The notes beneath the pieces were generated by a model. That model saw only the letters and a program-made list of their open reading frames with translations, was not told the DNA's origin and did no database searches. From CAYXVU01 sp964468725 (GTDB taxonomy: Bacteria; Acidobacteriota; Blastocatellia; UBA7656), in contig CAYXVU010000042.1 of assembly GCA_964468725.1 (NCBI GenBank), forward strand, positions 1 through 33,899: DNA of 33,899 nucleotides, in the 5' to 3' direction. Both the position numbers and the translations under genes were made by a program. The stretch's first letter is position 1. Each line of letters opens with the position of its first letter. Positions 1 through 7,759 of this stretch are shown one piece after another.

Positions 1-302
1 CTTTATTGCGCGGCCAATGCCGATTGCTCGCGGCATTAGACCTTTGGGGTTTGATAGAAGAGGCCGGAACATCGTATCCATCTCATATCGGGTCTGCCCT
101 GTGTGAGAGTTCCAACATCAGAGTAACGTTTCGGTAAGCGGTCAGATCATCAATCAAAGTTTGGTGTCATGCGCTCGTTGCTGTCTTTCCACATATCTCG
201 CGTCCCGCTCCATCCAACTCTGTACAACTCCACGAAGCGGGATGCTGACGGCCACACGCGCGGAAGTCGACAAGGCTGTCCCTCATCTTGAGGAGTGACC
301 GA
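1..302. other. Gene-free left edge, small hairpin
   Basis: No convincing coding sequence is seen here; the one open frame, on the minus strand, has no ribosome binding site and no recognisable composition. A perfect 7-bp inverted repeat, AATGCCG (16-22) and CGGCATT (31-37), encloses an 8-nt loop but is not followed by a T run, so I do not call it a terminator. The right part must hold the promoter of the AraC-type gene; I could not pick a convincing -35/-10 pair. Confidence 0.4.
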
Positions 303-626
303 ATGGATATAAAAGTTCGAAGAGCGATTGCAACTTTGGAAGCGAATTCGCATCATCGGTTTTCTTTATCCGAATTAGCCCGTTCGGTTAATCTCTCTCC
401 CTTTTACTTTTGTCACCTCTTTAAGACCCAAACTGGGATATCGCCTGGACGCTACTTGATCAACCTGCGAATGCAGCAGGCCTGCCATCTTCTGGAGACG
501 ACACAGTTAAGCGTGAAAGAGGTCATGGCACAGGTAGGATTTAACGATAAGAGCCATTTTACGCGCGAATTTAAGAGATGCTACGGGCAAAGCCCTTCTC
601 AATATCGGAAGCATCGGCTGGAATAA
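303..626 (+). CDS. AraC-family transcriptional regulator, DNA-binding domain only
   Basis: This 107-residue protein is essentially one AraC/XylS DNA-binding domain with two helix-turn-helix motifs. The first HTH is around residues 21-41 (FSLSELARSVNLSPFYFCHLF, then K). The second is around 69-90 (SVKEVMAQVGFNDKSHFTREF), followed by the family signature GQSPSQYRK. There is no N-terminal ligand-binding or dimerisation domain, so any signal must come from a partner or from expression level. A TTG 15 nt upstream is in frame, but ATG 303 is preferred because AGGAG at 291-295 lies 7 nt before it. The next plus-strand gene is about 195 nt away and is probably separate. The target is unknown. Family call is secure, regulon is not. 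Confidence 0.9.
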   Translation: MDIKVRRAIATLEANSHHRFSLSELARSVNLSPFYFCHLFKTQTGISPGRYLINLRMQQACHLLETTQLSVKEVMAQVGFNDKSHFTREFKRCYGQSPSQYRKHRLE

Positions 627-821
627 GGACAGCGAGTCGATCAGATGTGACCTGCTGCGCGCAAGATTTTCTAACAAATCGCAAAATTGGCCATCACTTT
701 GGGGTTGAACGAGAGAGCCTGATAGCCATAATGGACGAGATAATCAGTTTTAAACCTGCTCTTTTCCGGTACGCGACCTCCTTCGCGTCATTTGCAGTAG
801 ATTATTAGGAGATTACCGATC

Positions 822-1064
822 ATGAAAAGACATGCGCGTCTGCTTTTGGCTACGATTTTATTTGCCGCTGCCTTGACGTTTTCGACGACGGCACGTGCGA
901 TTGAATGCGCGCCGCAAAAATGCACGATCAGAAGCGATGGCTGCACGTGGTGTTGCCCGCTCAGTTATGCGACCGAATCGCCCCCCCGTTGCGTTTATGC
1001 CAATACCTCTCCGCCTTGTCAACGAATGTCTTCTGCCGGTTGTCGCCCTACCTTTGAAGAGTAG
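822..1064 (+). CDS. Small secreted cysteine-rich protein, function unknown
   Basis: The 80-residue product starts with a clear Sec signal peptide: a basic MKRHAR start, a hydrophobic stretch, and a probable cut after ARA near residue 26. The mature part of about 54 residues contains eight cysteines (including an adjacent pair, WCC) and is also rich in proline and serine. This suggests a small disulfide-stabilised or metal-binding periplasmic or secreted protein. An AGGAG about 10 nt upstream (within attaggagatt) supports ATG 822. I do not recognise the family. It stands alone, followed by a long inverted repeat at 1149-1205. Even cysteine number favours disulfides, but this is inference. Confidence 0.72.
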   Translation: MKRHARLLLATILFAAALTFSTTARAIECAPQKCTIRSDGCTWCCPLSYATESPPRCVYANTSPPCQRMSSAGCRPTFEE

Positions 1065-1148
1065 GGTTCTGTGACCTGCTTAGCCAGGGAGGCGAACTCT
1101 TGAGAGGGCGAGTCACGACGACAGCGCGCTCTTCGCTCACCTGTGTAT

Positions 1149-1205
1149 GGTTCCGGATGGCTGGCCTGATTGCCGCAGGGGAATCGTAGCCAGCCATTCG
1201 GAACC
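1149..1205. repeat. Long inverted repeat, 16-nt arms
   Basis: The arms GGTTCCGGATGGCTGG (1149-1164) and CCAGCCATTCGGAACC (1190-1205) are complementary at 15 of 16 positions; the odd position would be a G-U pair in RNA. The 25-nt loop contains a further CCTG/CAGG pairing. No T run follows on either strand, so it is more like a REP/BIME-type element or mRNA hairpin than a standard terminator. Confidence 0.7.
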
Positions 1206-1306
1206 GTAGGCTCTGCCCTCTTCCTCTAATCATCCACCGCTTGGTTGCTAGAAAGCGGTATGGCACTCATTCGGCAAAGACTCTGAGCATCTACGGAGGG
1301 GAACTT

Positions 1307-3175
1307 ATGTCAATAACTAATCGGCTCTTTTCTCTATGGATTCTTCTGTGTGTTGTTGCTTTGCCCCCTTTCGGGCTAGCCGATCAGCAGTCAAGGGCGG
1401 AGCAGTCGAAGGCAGCAGCGGTTGATGGCCAGTTGAATGAGTCAGAGCAGCCTCTGCGGCTGCAAGCCTACTATCTAGCCAAAGCGATTATGGAATCAAA
1501 CGACATCGAAGACCCGCTGGCTGCCGCGCATATGCGAGCCGATTTCGCCGGACTGCTATGCGCCTATGGTGACCGCGACCGAGCCAGAGAAGTCTTCAAA
1601 AAGAGTTTTGCCGAAGTTGCGCTTTCTCTGTTGCGTCAAGAAACAGAGGGGAGAGACAACGACGAGGGCGTTTTTGAACTGGCCATCAATCTGTCGAGAT
1701 TGATGCGCCGGTGTGATACCAGTATGCAAACCTCGATTGCCGATGAACTCGACCGCCTACAGATCAAAAAAGAAGGCGAGGCGATTGTGACGGAGAAAGA
1801 ACCGCCTGTTGTTGCCGACCCGATGTGGGGCACGCGCCCCTCCACCCGACGTCAACTCGCCGCCGAGATTTTTATGCGCCAGGCTTATGTCGGCATCACA
1901 CAGAAACAACTGGCCGAAGCCGAAAAGCTCACTGCGCGTGCCCTCGATTATTGCGTGACCAACTCCTTAGGCAGCGTGTTGAGCGAACTGCAAAATTCCG
2001 GCAGAAGCGATGCGGCGGCGCGCCTGTTTCTGAAAGCTGTGCAACAAGCGAAAGCATTGCCGTCCGGAGCAGAAGCCTTTCATTTGAGTTTGTCGTTCCC
2101 TCTCTTTGAGAAGCTGCAAACTGCCAGCCCAATCGCTGTGGGCCAGTCCCGGCTTCTGGAAGTCTATTTGGATATGCTCACGGCGCTGGTGCAATCGCCT
2201 AACTCCACGCTGACGGCGAAATCGTCTTATGTGGTCAATCTGGTCGAGCGCGCTTTGCCGCACTATGTCACTTTGCGCCCTGCGGTCAAACCTCTCGTCG
2301 CCGAATGGGTTTTTGCCGCGACGAAGAGATTCCCTGTGCCGACTGCCGCAACCGTTGAGCCGATGCCGTTGCCAGCCGAATCGTCCGATCAACAAGTGTC
2401 GGCGATGACGGAAATCGCTTTGCGAACGAACGATGCGAAAGAGCGCGATCAAGCCTACGCCTCCATCGCTTCGACCCATCTGCAATGGGCGAAATTTGAC
2501 GCCGCATTTGAGGCCGCAGCCGAAATTAGCAACGCAGCGCTCAAACAAGAGTTGCTGGATGAAACCCTCTACCGGCAACTCTCTTTTCGGCTGCTGAAGA
2601 GCGCACAACTGCGCACCGCCTTAACAGAGGTGCAAAAGATTTCTTCTCGCCCTCTCCGCATCAAGCTCTACACGCGCCTTGCCGCCTTCATCTCACAAAA
2701 TGACAAGTTGCTCGCCTACGAAGCTCTCGAAGAAGCGGCGAAATTGGCGTCTAAACTCGACCCCTCAGCGATGCGGTCACATTTGTTGTTGGGCATCGCC
2801 GATGCCTATGCCGACATAGATAGGGTCAAAGCCCTGGTGGCGCTCGCCGATGCCATCAAATCCATCAATGGTCACGGCGACCAGCCTGCCAGCCGTTGGG
2901 GGCGAGTCTTACGTCAGGTTTCGACAATTGAATTTGAGGGAACCGGCAGATTCCCGCGCACCATTTTGGAAGACCCGCAGCAGTATCAAAAGCCGTACGA
3001 CTTTTCCTTCTTACAAAGGCTCGCGTGGGTAGACTTTGACGGCCTGTTGTATATAGCCGATTCAATAACGGATAAAACTTTACGAACTAGCGCCAAGTAC
3101 GAAATCTGTGCGGGCATCTTGCAAAAGAGCCAGTCCTATAAAAAAGGTGGTGCCGTTACGATGTCACCGCAGTGA
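1307..3175 (+). CDS. Secreted alpha-helical repeat protein, function unknown
   Basis: The 622-residue product begins with a Sec signal peptide (hydrophobic run ILLCVVALPPFGLA, cut near residue 26). The rest is a long, mostly helical protein with repeated Ala/Leu/Glu-rich segments resembling TPR-like or SEL1-like solenoids, for example around 120-200 and 330-470. Solenoids of this kind usually bind other proteins. The chosen ATG is preceded by GGAGGGG at 1295-1301; the open frame runs 66 nt further upstream, but no better start is there. Its TGA (3173-3175) overlaps the ribosome binding site of the thioredoxin-like gene, so the two are probably cotranscribed and translationally coupled. No catalytic motif is seen and I cannot name a family. 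Confidence 0.8.
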   Translation: MSITNRLFSLWILLCVVALPPFGLADQQSRAEQSKAAAVDGQLNESEQPLRLQAYYLAKAIMESNDIEDPLAAAHMRADFAGLLCAYGDRDRAREVFKKSFAEVALSLLRQETEGRDNDEGVFELAINLSRLMRRCDTSMQTSIADELDRLQIKKEGEAIVTEKEPPVVADPMWGTRPSTRRQLAAEIFMRQAYVGITQKQLAEAEKLTARALDYCVTNSLGSVLSELQNSGRSDAAARLFLKAVQQAKALPSGAEAFHLSLSFPLFEKLQTASPIAVGQSRLLEVYLDMLTALVQSPNSTLTAKSSYVVNLVERALPHYVTLRPAVKPLVAEWVFAATKRFPVPTAATVEPMPLPAESSDQQVSAMTEIALRTNDAKERDQAYASIASTHLQWAKFDAAFEAAAEISNAALKQELLDETLYRQLSFRLLKSAQLRTALTEVQKISSRPLRIKLYTRLAAFISQNDKLLAYEALEEAAKLASKLDPSAMRSHLLLGIADAYADIDRVKALVALADAIKSINGHGDQPASRWGRVLRQVSTIEFEGTGRFPRTILEDPQQYQKPYDFSFLQRLAWVDFDGLLYIADSITDKTLRTSAKYEICAGILQKSQSYKKGGAVTMSPQ

Positions 3176-3188
3176 GGAAATGAAAACC

Positions 3189-3707
3189 ATGGCAGCACAA
3201 CATAAGTTGAAAGAAGTTTTGTTTTGGACGCTTACTGGTGGTGCCTTCTTACTAATGATCTACAACACGGTTCTCTATTACCGATTGCAAAACAGCAACC
3301 GCCCGACAATTTTACCCGCCGAAGAAACGGTCGAGATTGAGCCCGGAACGGCTTTGGAGCAGGTCAATTTGCGCATGCTGAATGGAGAATCCTTCAGCCT
3401 TCCTACAAAAGGGAGATACCTGATCGCTTTTTTGACCACCGGTTGCGGCCCCTGCCAAACACAAGTGCAATATCTCAACAAGGCAGCGAAGCTGCCAAAC
3501 TATGATAAAGTTTTGGCAATCTTTTTCGAGCCCCAAACTGCTGTTGCAGAATTTCAATCGCAATTCCAACCCGAATTTCTCTGTCTTCGGGATGATACCG
3601 GAAGGCTCAACGACCGATTGAGACTGCGTTCCTTTCCGCAATCGGTTGATCTACGTGATGGCGTCGTCGCGCAGAGCTGGATTGGCACGCAGGAGAGATT
3701 TGAATAG
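3189..3707 (+). CDS. Membrane-anchored thioredoxin-like (TlpA/redoxin) protein
   Basis: This 172-residue protein has one N-terminal membrane segment (about residues 11-29, LFWTLTGGAFLLMIYNTVLYY region) and a thioredoxin fold facing outward. The active-site motif is CGPC within FLTTGCGPCQTQVQYL, with a later Phe-Pro (SFPQSVDLRDG) at the cis-proline position. Family members reduce or shuffle periplasmic disulfides, often for cytochrome c maturation. The domain is a little short compared with typical TlpA. Two starts are possible: ATG 3180 lies too close to the GAGGA at 3174-3178, so ATG 3189 with about 10 nt spacing is preferred. It is coupled to the upstream secreted solenoid protein, which may be its partner or substrate. 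The mature cysteine-rich protein upstream could also be a client; that is speculation. Confidence 0.85.
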   Translation: MAAQHKLKEVLFWTLTGGAFLLMIYNTVLYYRLQNSNRPTILPAEETVEIEPGTALEQVNLRMLNGESFSLPTKGRYLIAFLTTGCGPCQTQVQYLNKAAKLPNYDKVLAIFFEPQTAVAEFQSQFQPEFLCLRDDTGRLNDRLRLRSFPQSVDLRDGVVAQSWIGTQERFE

Positions 3708-3954
3708 CTGCCACCTGCCGCAGTGGTCATGCTCACAAGCGACCCATCTGCGAAAGGCACAAGCCACCCGACCCGTTTCGTCTTCTCTTGTTTTCTCCGT
3801 CTACGGCGAAGTCGGGCGATTTCTTCGAGCAACCTTGTCCCGCAGAGCTTGATTTCTGGCTTTTCGATGTAGATACTTTTGCCTGCCTATTTGTGTTTCA
3901 TTGATGAAAACCTCTTCACTACCGCAGCTTTACTACGCGGTTAACAGGAGACCA

Positions 3955-4371
3955 ATGACGAAAGCAGAACTCGTAGAAGAAGTGGCACGCGCTGCAGAAT
4001 TGAATAAGCGCGAGGCCGAAGTGATCGTCGAAACCGTTTTCGGCTCGATTATCTCCGCACTGCACCGTGGCGAGAAAGTAGAACTGCGCGGTTTTGGTAG
4101 CTTCCGCACGCGCAATCGAGGCCCGCGCCGGGGCCGCAACCCGAAGACTGGCGAAGCGGTTGATGTGCCAGCTAAACGTGTTCCTTATTTCAAACCCGGA
4201 AAAGAACTCAAAGAGTTCTTCACCGAATCGCCTGCGGCAGAGGGAGCCGAAGCCATCCCGGCGGAGGCGCCTGCGGCACAAGTGCCGGAGACCAGCCCCG
4301 CAGAGACGGTTACCGAATCTGCGGCAACTGCACCGGCGAGCGATTCGTCCGGCGGTAATGAGGTCATCTGA
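3955..4371 (+). CDS. HU/IHF-family DNA-binding protein with acidic Ala/Pro tail
   Basis: Residues 1-90 form a complete HU/IHF fold: MTKAELVEEVARAAELNK, a central helix pair, then the arm signature GFGSFRTRNRGPRRGRNPKTG and the typical ending YFKPGKELKEFF. Such proteins bend and compact DNA as dimers. The remaining 48 residues are a low-complexity tail rich in Ala, Pro, Glu, Ser and Thr, absent from standard 90-residue HU. The frame is open 54 nt further upstream, but AGGAG at 3946-3950 fixes ATG 3955. It is monocistronic: a long gap precedes it and a 13-bp hairpin (4451-4490) follows. HU or IHF subtype cannot be decided from this sequence alone. Confidence 0.93.
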   Translation: MTKAELVEEVARAAELNKREAEVIVETVFGSIISALHRGEKVELRGFGSFRTRNRGPRRGRNPKTGEAVDVPAKRVPYFKPGKELKEFFTESPAAEGAEAIPAEAPAAQVPETSPAETVTESAATAPASDSSGGNEVI

Positions 4372-4450
4372 AATCGGCAGAAACTTGATGCGCCAGACAG
4401 CCCCGCCGACCGTTTCTGACGGTTCGACAGGACGCTGAAATCGCAATTTG

Positions 4451-4490
4451 CAGCGTGATGCAGCCATAAACCGATCCCTGCATCACGCTG
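4451..4490 (+). terminator. Candidate terminator/3' hairpin of the HU gene
   Basis: A perfect 13-bp stem pairs CAGCGTGATGCAG (4451-4463) with CTGCATCACGCTG (4478-4490) around a 14-nt loop. The sequence after it (TCCCTCCTTACCC) is pyrimidine-rich but has no clean T run, so it may act as a weak terminator or an mRNA-protecting hairpin. Confidence 0.5.
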
Positions 4491-4615
4491 TCCCTCCTTA
4501 CCCTTCGCCGCCAACCATTCCGACTTCTACCCCCCTCTCACCATGGCTGGTAATTCGGCAGACTTCTCCGACATCGAACGCAAGTTGGCCGTGCCGGTAA
4601 TCGGCCTTGGCTGCC

Positions 4616-4662
4616 ACAAGAAAAAGAGCGCAAACCATCTGTTCGCAGATAGTTTGCGCTCT
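4616..4662 (-). terminator. Rho-independent terminator of ahcY
   Basis: On the minus strand an 11-bp stem AGAGCGCAAAC/GTTTGCGCTCT continues, after one mismatch, into ATCTG/CAGAT closed by a TTCG-type tetraloop region. It is followed immediately by TTTTTCTT. The stem begins 25 nt past the ahcY stop codon. This is a textbook intrinsic terminator. Confidence 0.88.
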
Positions 4663-4686
4663 GTAGTCGTAAACTGACGGATAGCG

Positions 4687-5967
4687 TTAGGTGCCCATCT
4701 CCCAACTGTTCATGTACTCAAGCATCTCTGGCGTCAGTTCATCAATCTTTACGCCCATGGCGGCCAGTTTGAGCGAGGCAATCTCGCGGTCTACTTCTCC
4801 CGGCAACAGGTGTAAGCCGGGGGTGAGCGTACCTTGATTCTTCACCAGATATTCGCACGACAACGCCTGATTGGCGAAGCTCATGTCCATCACCGAAGCT
4901 GGATGGCCTTCGGCAGCCGCGAGGTTGATAAGGCGACCTTCGCCGAGCACGATAATGCGTTTGCCCGAATCTTTCAGTTTGTACTCATCAACAAACGGGC
5001 GTTGCTCCTCTTTGGTTTCGCTCATTTCGGCCAGCGCCACAAGGTTCAGCTCGACATCGAAGTGGCCGGAGTTGGCAACAATCGCGCCATCGCGCATCTT
5101 CACGAAATGATGGGCATCAATGACGTGATGATTGCCGGTCACGGTGATGAAGATATCGCCCGCCGCCGCCGCTTCCTCCATCGGCATAACGCGGAAGCCG
5201 TCCATAACGGCTTCGATAGCGCGGATGGGGTCGACTTCGGTGACGATGATGTTCGCGCCCAAACCGCGCCCGCGCATGGCCACACCTTTGCCGCACCAAC
5301 CGTAGCCAACGACGACCAGCGTCCTACCCGCAAGCAGAATGTTGGTGGCGCGAATCACGCCATCGAGGGTAGATTGCCCCGTGCCATAGCGGTTATCAAA
5401 GAAGTGTTTGGTCTGCGCATCATTGACAGCAATGGCAGGCCACGTCATGCGCCCGCTCTTTTCAAGCGCCCGCAGTCGCACCAACCCGGTCGTTGTCTCT
5501 TCCGTCGTGCCAATGATCTTGTCGAGCAGTTCCGGGCGCTCTTTGACCAGAGTTGCGACGACATCGGAGCCGTCGTCAATAATCAAATCCGGTTCGTGAT
5601 CCAGCGCCATGCGAACATGGCGGTTGTAGGTTTCGGTAGATTCACCTTTGATAGCAAAGACTGGAATGCCATATTCGGCGACGAGTGCCGCTGCCACATC
5701 GTCCTGCGTCGAGAGCGGATTGGAAGCGATCAACACGGCATCTACGCCTGCCGCTTTCAAGGCGCGCGCGAGGTTAGCGGTTTCGGTTGTGATGTGACAG
5801 CAAGCGACCATCTTTTTGCCTGCCAGCGGTCTTTCTTGTTCAAAGCGTTCGCGGATCAGTCGGAGAACGGGCATTTCGCGCTCTGCCCATTCAATGCGCT
5901 TACGTCCGGCAGGCGCCAGACTCAAATCTTTAACGTCGTAATTTTGTACGGGTGAACTCGTGCTCAT
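4687..5967 (-). CDS. ahcY: S-adenosylhomocysteine hydrolase (adenosylhomocysteinase)
   Basis: The enzyme splits S-adenosylhomocysteine into adenosine and homocysteine, removing the product that inhibits methyltransferases, with tightly bound NAD. Visible family features are CCHITTETANLARAL near residues 56-70, DDG(S)D near 131-135, the EETTTGL block, NDAQTKHFFDNRYGTGQS, the nucleotide-binding GYGWCGKG, and SGHFDVE. At 426 residues and ending EYMNSWEMGT, it is the short form lacking the insertion and the C-terminal YRY found in eukaryotic and many proteobacterial enzymes. ATG 5967 follows AGGAGA (complement of 5974-5979) with good spacing. It lies 172 nt downstream of metK on the same strand and ends in a strong terminator, so the two probably form an S-adenosylmethionine-cycle operon. 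I saw no SAH riboswitch in the gap. Confidence 0.97.
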   Translation of the reverse strand: MSTSSPVQNYDVKDLSLAPAGRKRIEWAEREMPVLRLIRERFEQERPLAGKKMVACCHITTETANLARALKAAGVDAVLIASNPLSTQDDVAAALVAEYGIPVFAIKGESTETYNRHVRMALDHEPDLIIDDGSDVVATLVKERPELLDKIIGTTEETTTGLVRLRALEKSGRMTWPAIAVNDAQTKHFFDNRYGTGQSTLDGVIRATNILLAGRTLVVVGYGWCGKGVAMRGRGLGANIIVTEVDPIRAIEAVMDGFRVMPMEEAAAAGDIFITVTGNHHVIDAHHFVKMRDGAIVANSGHFDVELNLVALAEMSETKEEQRPFVDEYKLKDSGKRIIVLGEGRLINLAAAEGHPASVMDMSFANQALSCEYLVKNQGTLTPGLHLLPGEVDREIASLKLAAMGVKIDELTPEMLEYMNSWEMGT

Positions 5968-5984
5968 GAAATCTCTCCTAAAAC

Positions 5985-6030
5985 GGTTGTCAGTTGTCGG
6001 TTATCAGTTGTTGGCTGTCAGCCGTTTGGT
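5985..6030. repeat. Degenerate CTGACA/TGTCAG-type intergenic repeats
   Basis: Read on the minus strand, this stretch has the successive units CTGACAGCC, CTGATAACC, and two copies of the form GACAAC(C/T) (as in CGACAACTGACAACC). It sits between metK and ahcY. Related units occur at 8430-8455 and near 18642-18660. Confidence 0.45.
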
Positions 6031-6139
6031 AGCCAATAGGCGGCGATGGGGTCACGCCAACCCGTCTGGTAATGCTCAGGCGCACACGGCGCAATTGCGG
6101 ATCGAAACCGGCGACCGAAATCTGACAGCGGACATCTGT

Positions 6140-7291
6140 TTACACGCCAGCCGCTTGTTTAAGGGCGGCGGCTTTGTCGGTCTGTTCCCAACTGAATTCG
6201 GCCTCCGTTCTGCCGAAATGGCCATAGGCCGCAGTCTTCTTATAAATCGGTCGACGCAGATTCAGGCTTTCAATGATTCCGGCGGGCGTGAGCCTGAAGA
6301 TGTCGCGCACGATGTCGGAAAGTTTGTCTTCGTCAACCAGTCCGGTGCCGCGCGTATCAACGAGCACCGAAACCGGCTCGGCGATGCCGATGGCGTAGGC
6401 CAGTTGCACTTCGCATCTGTCGGCCAGACCGGCAGCAACGATATTTTTGGCGATGTAACGCGCCATATAAGAAGCCGAGCGATCAACCTTCGTTGGGTCT
6501 TTACCGGAGAACGCGCCGCCGCCGTGCGCGCCTGCGCCGCCGTAGGTGTCAACGATGATCTTGCGACCCGTCAACCCGGTGTCGCCCTGCGGGCCGCCGA
6601 CGACAAATCGTCCCGTCGGGTTGATATGAAAACTGGTCTTGCCATCTATCATCTCGCCGGACACGACCTCGCGCACCACATGGCGCACCACATCGTCACG
6701 AATCTGCTCGTTGGTCGCAGACTCGGCGTGTTGCGTCGAGATGATGACCGTGTCAACGCGCACCGGTTTACCGTTTTCATATTCGACAGTCACTTGGGAT
6801 TTGCCATCGGGTCGGAGGTAATCGAGCAGCCCTTCTTTGCGAACTTCTGCAAGCCTGCGCGTGAGCTTATGCGCCAGCATGATGGGCAGCGGCATCAGTT
6901 CCGGCGTTTCATTACAAGCATAGCCGAACATCATTCCCTGATCGCCCGCGCCGCCGGTGTCTACGCCCATCGCAATGTCGGGAGATTGCGAATCAATCGC
7001 CGTGATGACGCCACAGGTATCGGCATCAAAGCCGTACTTGGCGCGCGTATAGCCAATTTCACGAACCGTGTCGCGCACTAATTTGGGAATGTCTACCCAA
7101 GCGGATGTGGTAATTTCGCCTGCGACGATGACCAACCCCGTCGTCAATAGCGTTTCACAGGCTACACGGCCATAGGCATCCGATTGCAGCACCGCATCGA
7201 GCACGCCATCGGAGATCTGATCGGCGATTTTGTCCGGGTGGCCTTCGGTGACCGATTCCGATGTGAATAAGTGCTTTCTTGATTTACTCAC
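6140..7291 (-). CDS. metK: S-adenosylmethionine synthetase (methionine adenosyltransferase)
   Basis: The enzyme makes S-adenosylmethionine from methionine and ATP. The 383-residue protein has all the family blocks in order: FTSESVTEGHPDKIADQISD at the N terminus, the signature GAGDQGMMFGYA near 133-144, the INPTGRFVVGGPQGDTGLTG region, and the glycine-rich loop GGGAFSGKDPTKVDRS. ATP, Mg and K binding residues therefore look intact. The start codon is GTG at 7291-7289, with a perfect AGGAGG (complement of 7301-7306) 9 nt upstream. It is first in a likely operon with ahcY. A candidate promoter lies at 7375-7404. Length and motifs are normal for the family. Confidence 0.98.
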   Translation of the reverse strand: MSKSRKHLFTSESVTEGHPDKIADQISDGVLDAVLQSDAYGRVACETLLTTGLVIVAGEITTSAWVDIPKLVRDTVREIGYTRAKYGFDADTCGVITAIDSQSPDIAMGVDTGGAGDQGMMFGYACNETPELMPLPIMLAHKLTRRLAEVRKEGLLDYLRPDGKSQVTVEYENGKPVRVDTVIISTQHAESATNEQIRDDVVRHVVREVVSGEMIDGKTSFHINPTGRFVVGGPQGDTGLTGRKIIVDTYGGAGAHGGGAFSGKDPTKVDRSASYMARYIAKNIVAAGLADRCEVQLAYAIGIAEPVSVLVDTRGTGLVDEDKLSDIVRDIFRLTPAGIIESLNLRRPIYKKTAAYGHFGRTEAEFSWEQTDKAAALKQAAGV

Positions 7292-7374
7292 GAAATGTTG
7301 CCTCCTAATGTTGTAATCTCCCTGCGACGCGTGTCGCTATATAGAGAGCGCAAGTCTTGCGATAAAAGCCTGAC

Positions 7375-7404
7375 AATCTATCAGACCGTTTTAGAGAGCG
7401 TCAA
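7375..7404 (-). promoter_or_regulatory. Candidate housekeeping promoter of metK
   Basis: On the minus strand, TTGACG (complement of 7399-7404) and TAGATT (complement of 7375-7380) are separated by 18 nt. They lie about 85 nt upstream of the metK start. The match is fair but not unique in this region. Confidence 0.4.
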
Positions 7405-7470
7405 GATACGTGCCTGCGGCCTTTGGACTTCGGCTGAAACTGGCGGGTTATTCCGCTCTCAACTGGAAGG

Positions 7471-7549
7471 GGACACGGATGAACGCAGAGGAGAGGGGTT
7501 TTCACGGATATGGCCAACTGCTTCGTGATGATCCGTCCAATCCGTGTCC
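7471..7549. repeat. REP-like element with inverted GGACACGGAT arms
   Basis: GGACACGGAT at 7471-7480 is inverted as ATCCGTGTCC at 7540-7549. Further degenerate copies lie inside (TTCACGGAT at about 7500-7508, GATCCGTCC at 7530-7538) and just after (ATCGGTGTCC to about 7559). Confidence 0.55.
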
Positions 7550-7582
7550 ATCGGTGTCCCATCTCTTCTCCATCCTCCTAAC

Positions 7583-7656
7583 GAATCGAGAACGGCATGA
7601 TCTTACAGAAGCTGGCCTGCCCTTCCTGTAACTCTTGTGAATCGAGAATGGCCTGA
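7583..7656. repeat. Imperfect 18-nt direct repeat
   Basis: GAATCGAGAACGGCATGA (7583-7600) recurs as GAATCGAGAATGGCCTGA (7639-7656), 16 of 18 identical, with starts 56 nt apart, upstream of the rpiB-like gene. It could be a duplicated binding site or a decayed small repeat. Confidence 0.45.
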
Positions 7657-7759
7657 CTCGATAATGGGGCGGACGGCTAGCTTGCGATATGTGATTCGAG
7701 CTTGAGAAAATCGGGCGCAAAATCCAAAATCATAGCTCCAACATCGAAAGGGGCTGCTC

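Larger units (their letters stand above)
4372..4686. other. Convergent intergenic region with two hairpins
   Basis: This stretch separates the HU gene from the converging ahcY gene. It holds no credible gene. It contains one candidate terminator for each strand, listed separately at 4451-4490 and 4616-4662. Nothing else stands out between them. Confidence 0.6.
7292..7759. other. Divergent intergenic region metK/rpiB with repeats
   Basis: No gene is supported here. The left end holds the metK promoter candidate. The middle carries a cluster of CACGGAT motifs in both orientations (7471-7549), and the right part has an imperfect 18-nt direct repeat (7583-7600 and 7639-7656). The promoter for the rpiB-like gene is presumably between 7660 and 7750 but was not resolved. 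Confidence 0.5.

Noticed and set aside
1967..2608. Minus-strand frame of 213 codons inside the secreted solenoid gene
   Set aside because: Antisense shadow with very high Arg/Gln content and no ribosome binding site.
5968..6139. Possible SAH or SAM riboswitch before ahcY
   Set aside because: I could not find the conserved core of either class; the gap contains simple repeats instead.
4834..7081. Long plus-strand frames opposite ahcY and metK
   Set aside because: They are antisense shadows of strongly conserved genes and have Arg/His-rich, implausible translations.
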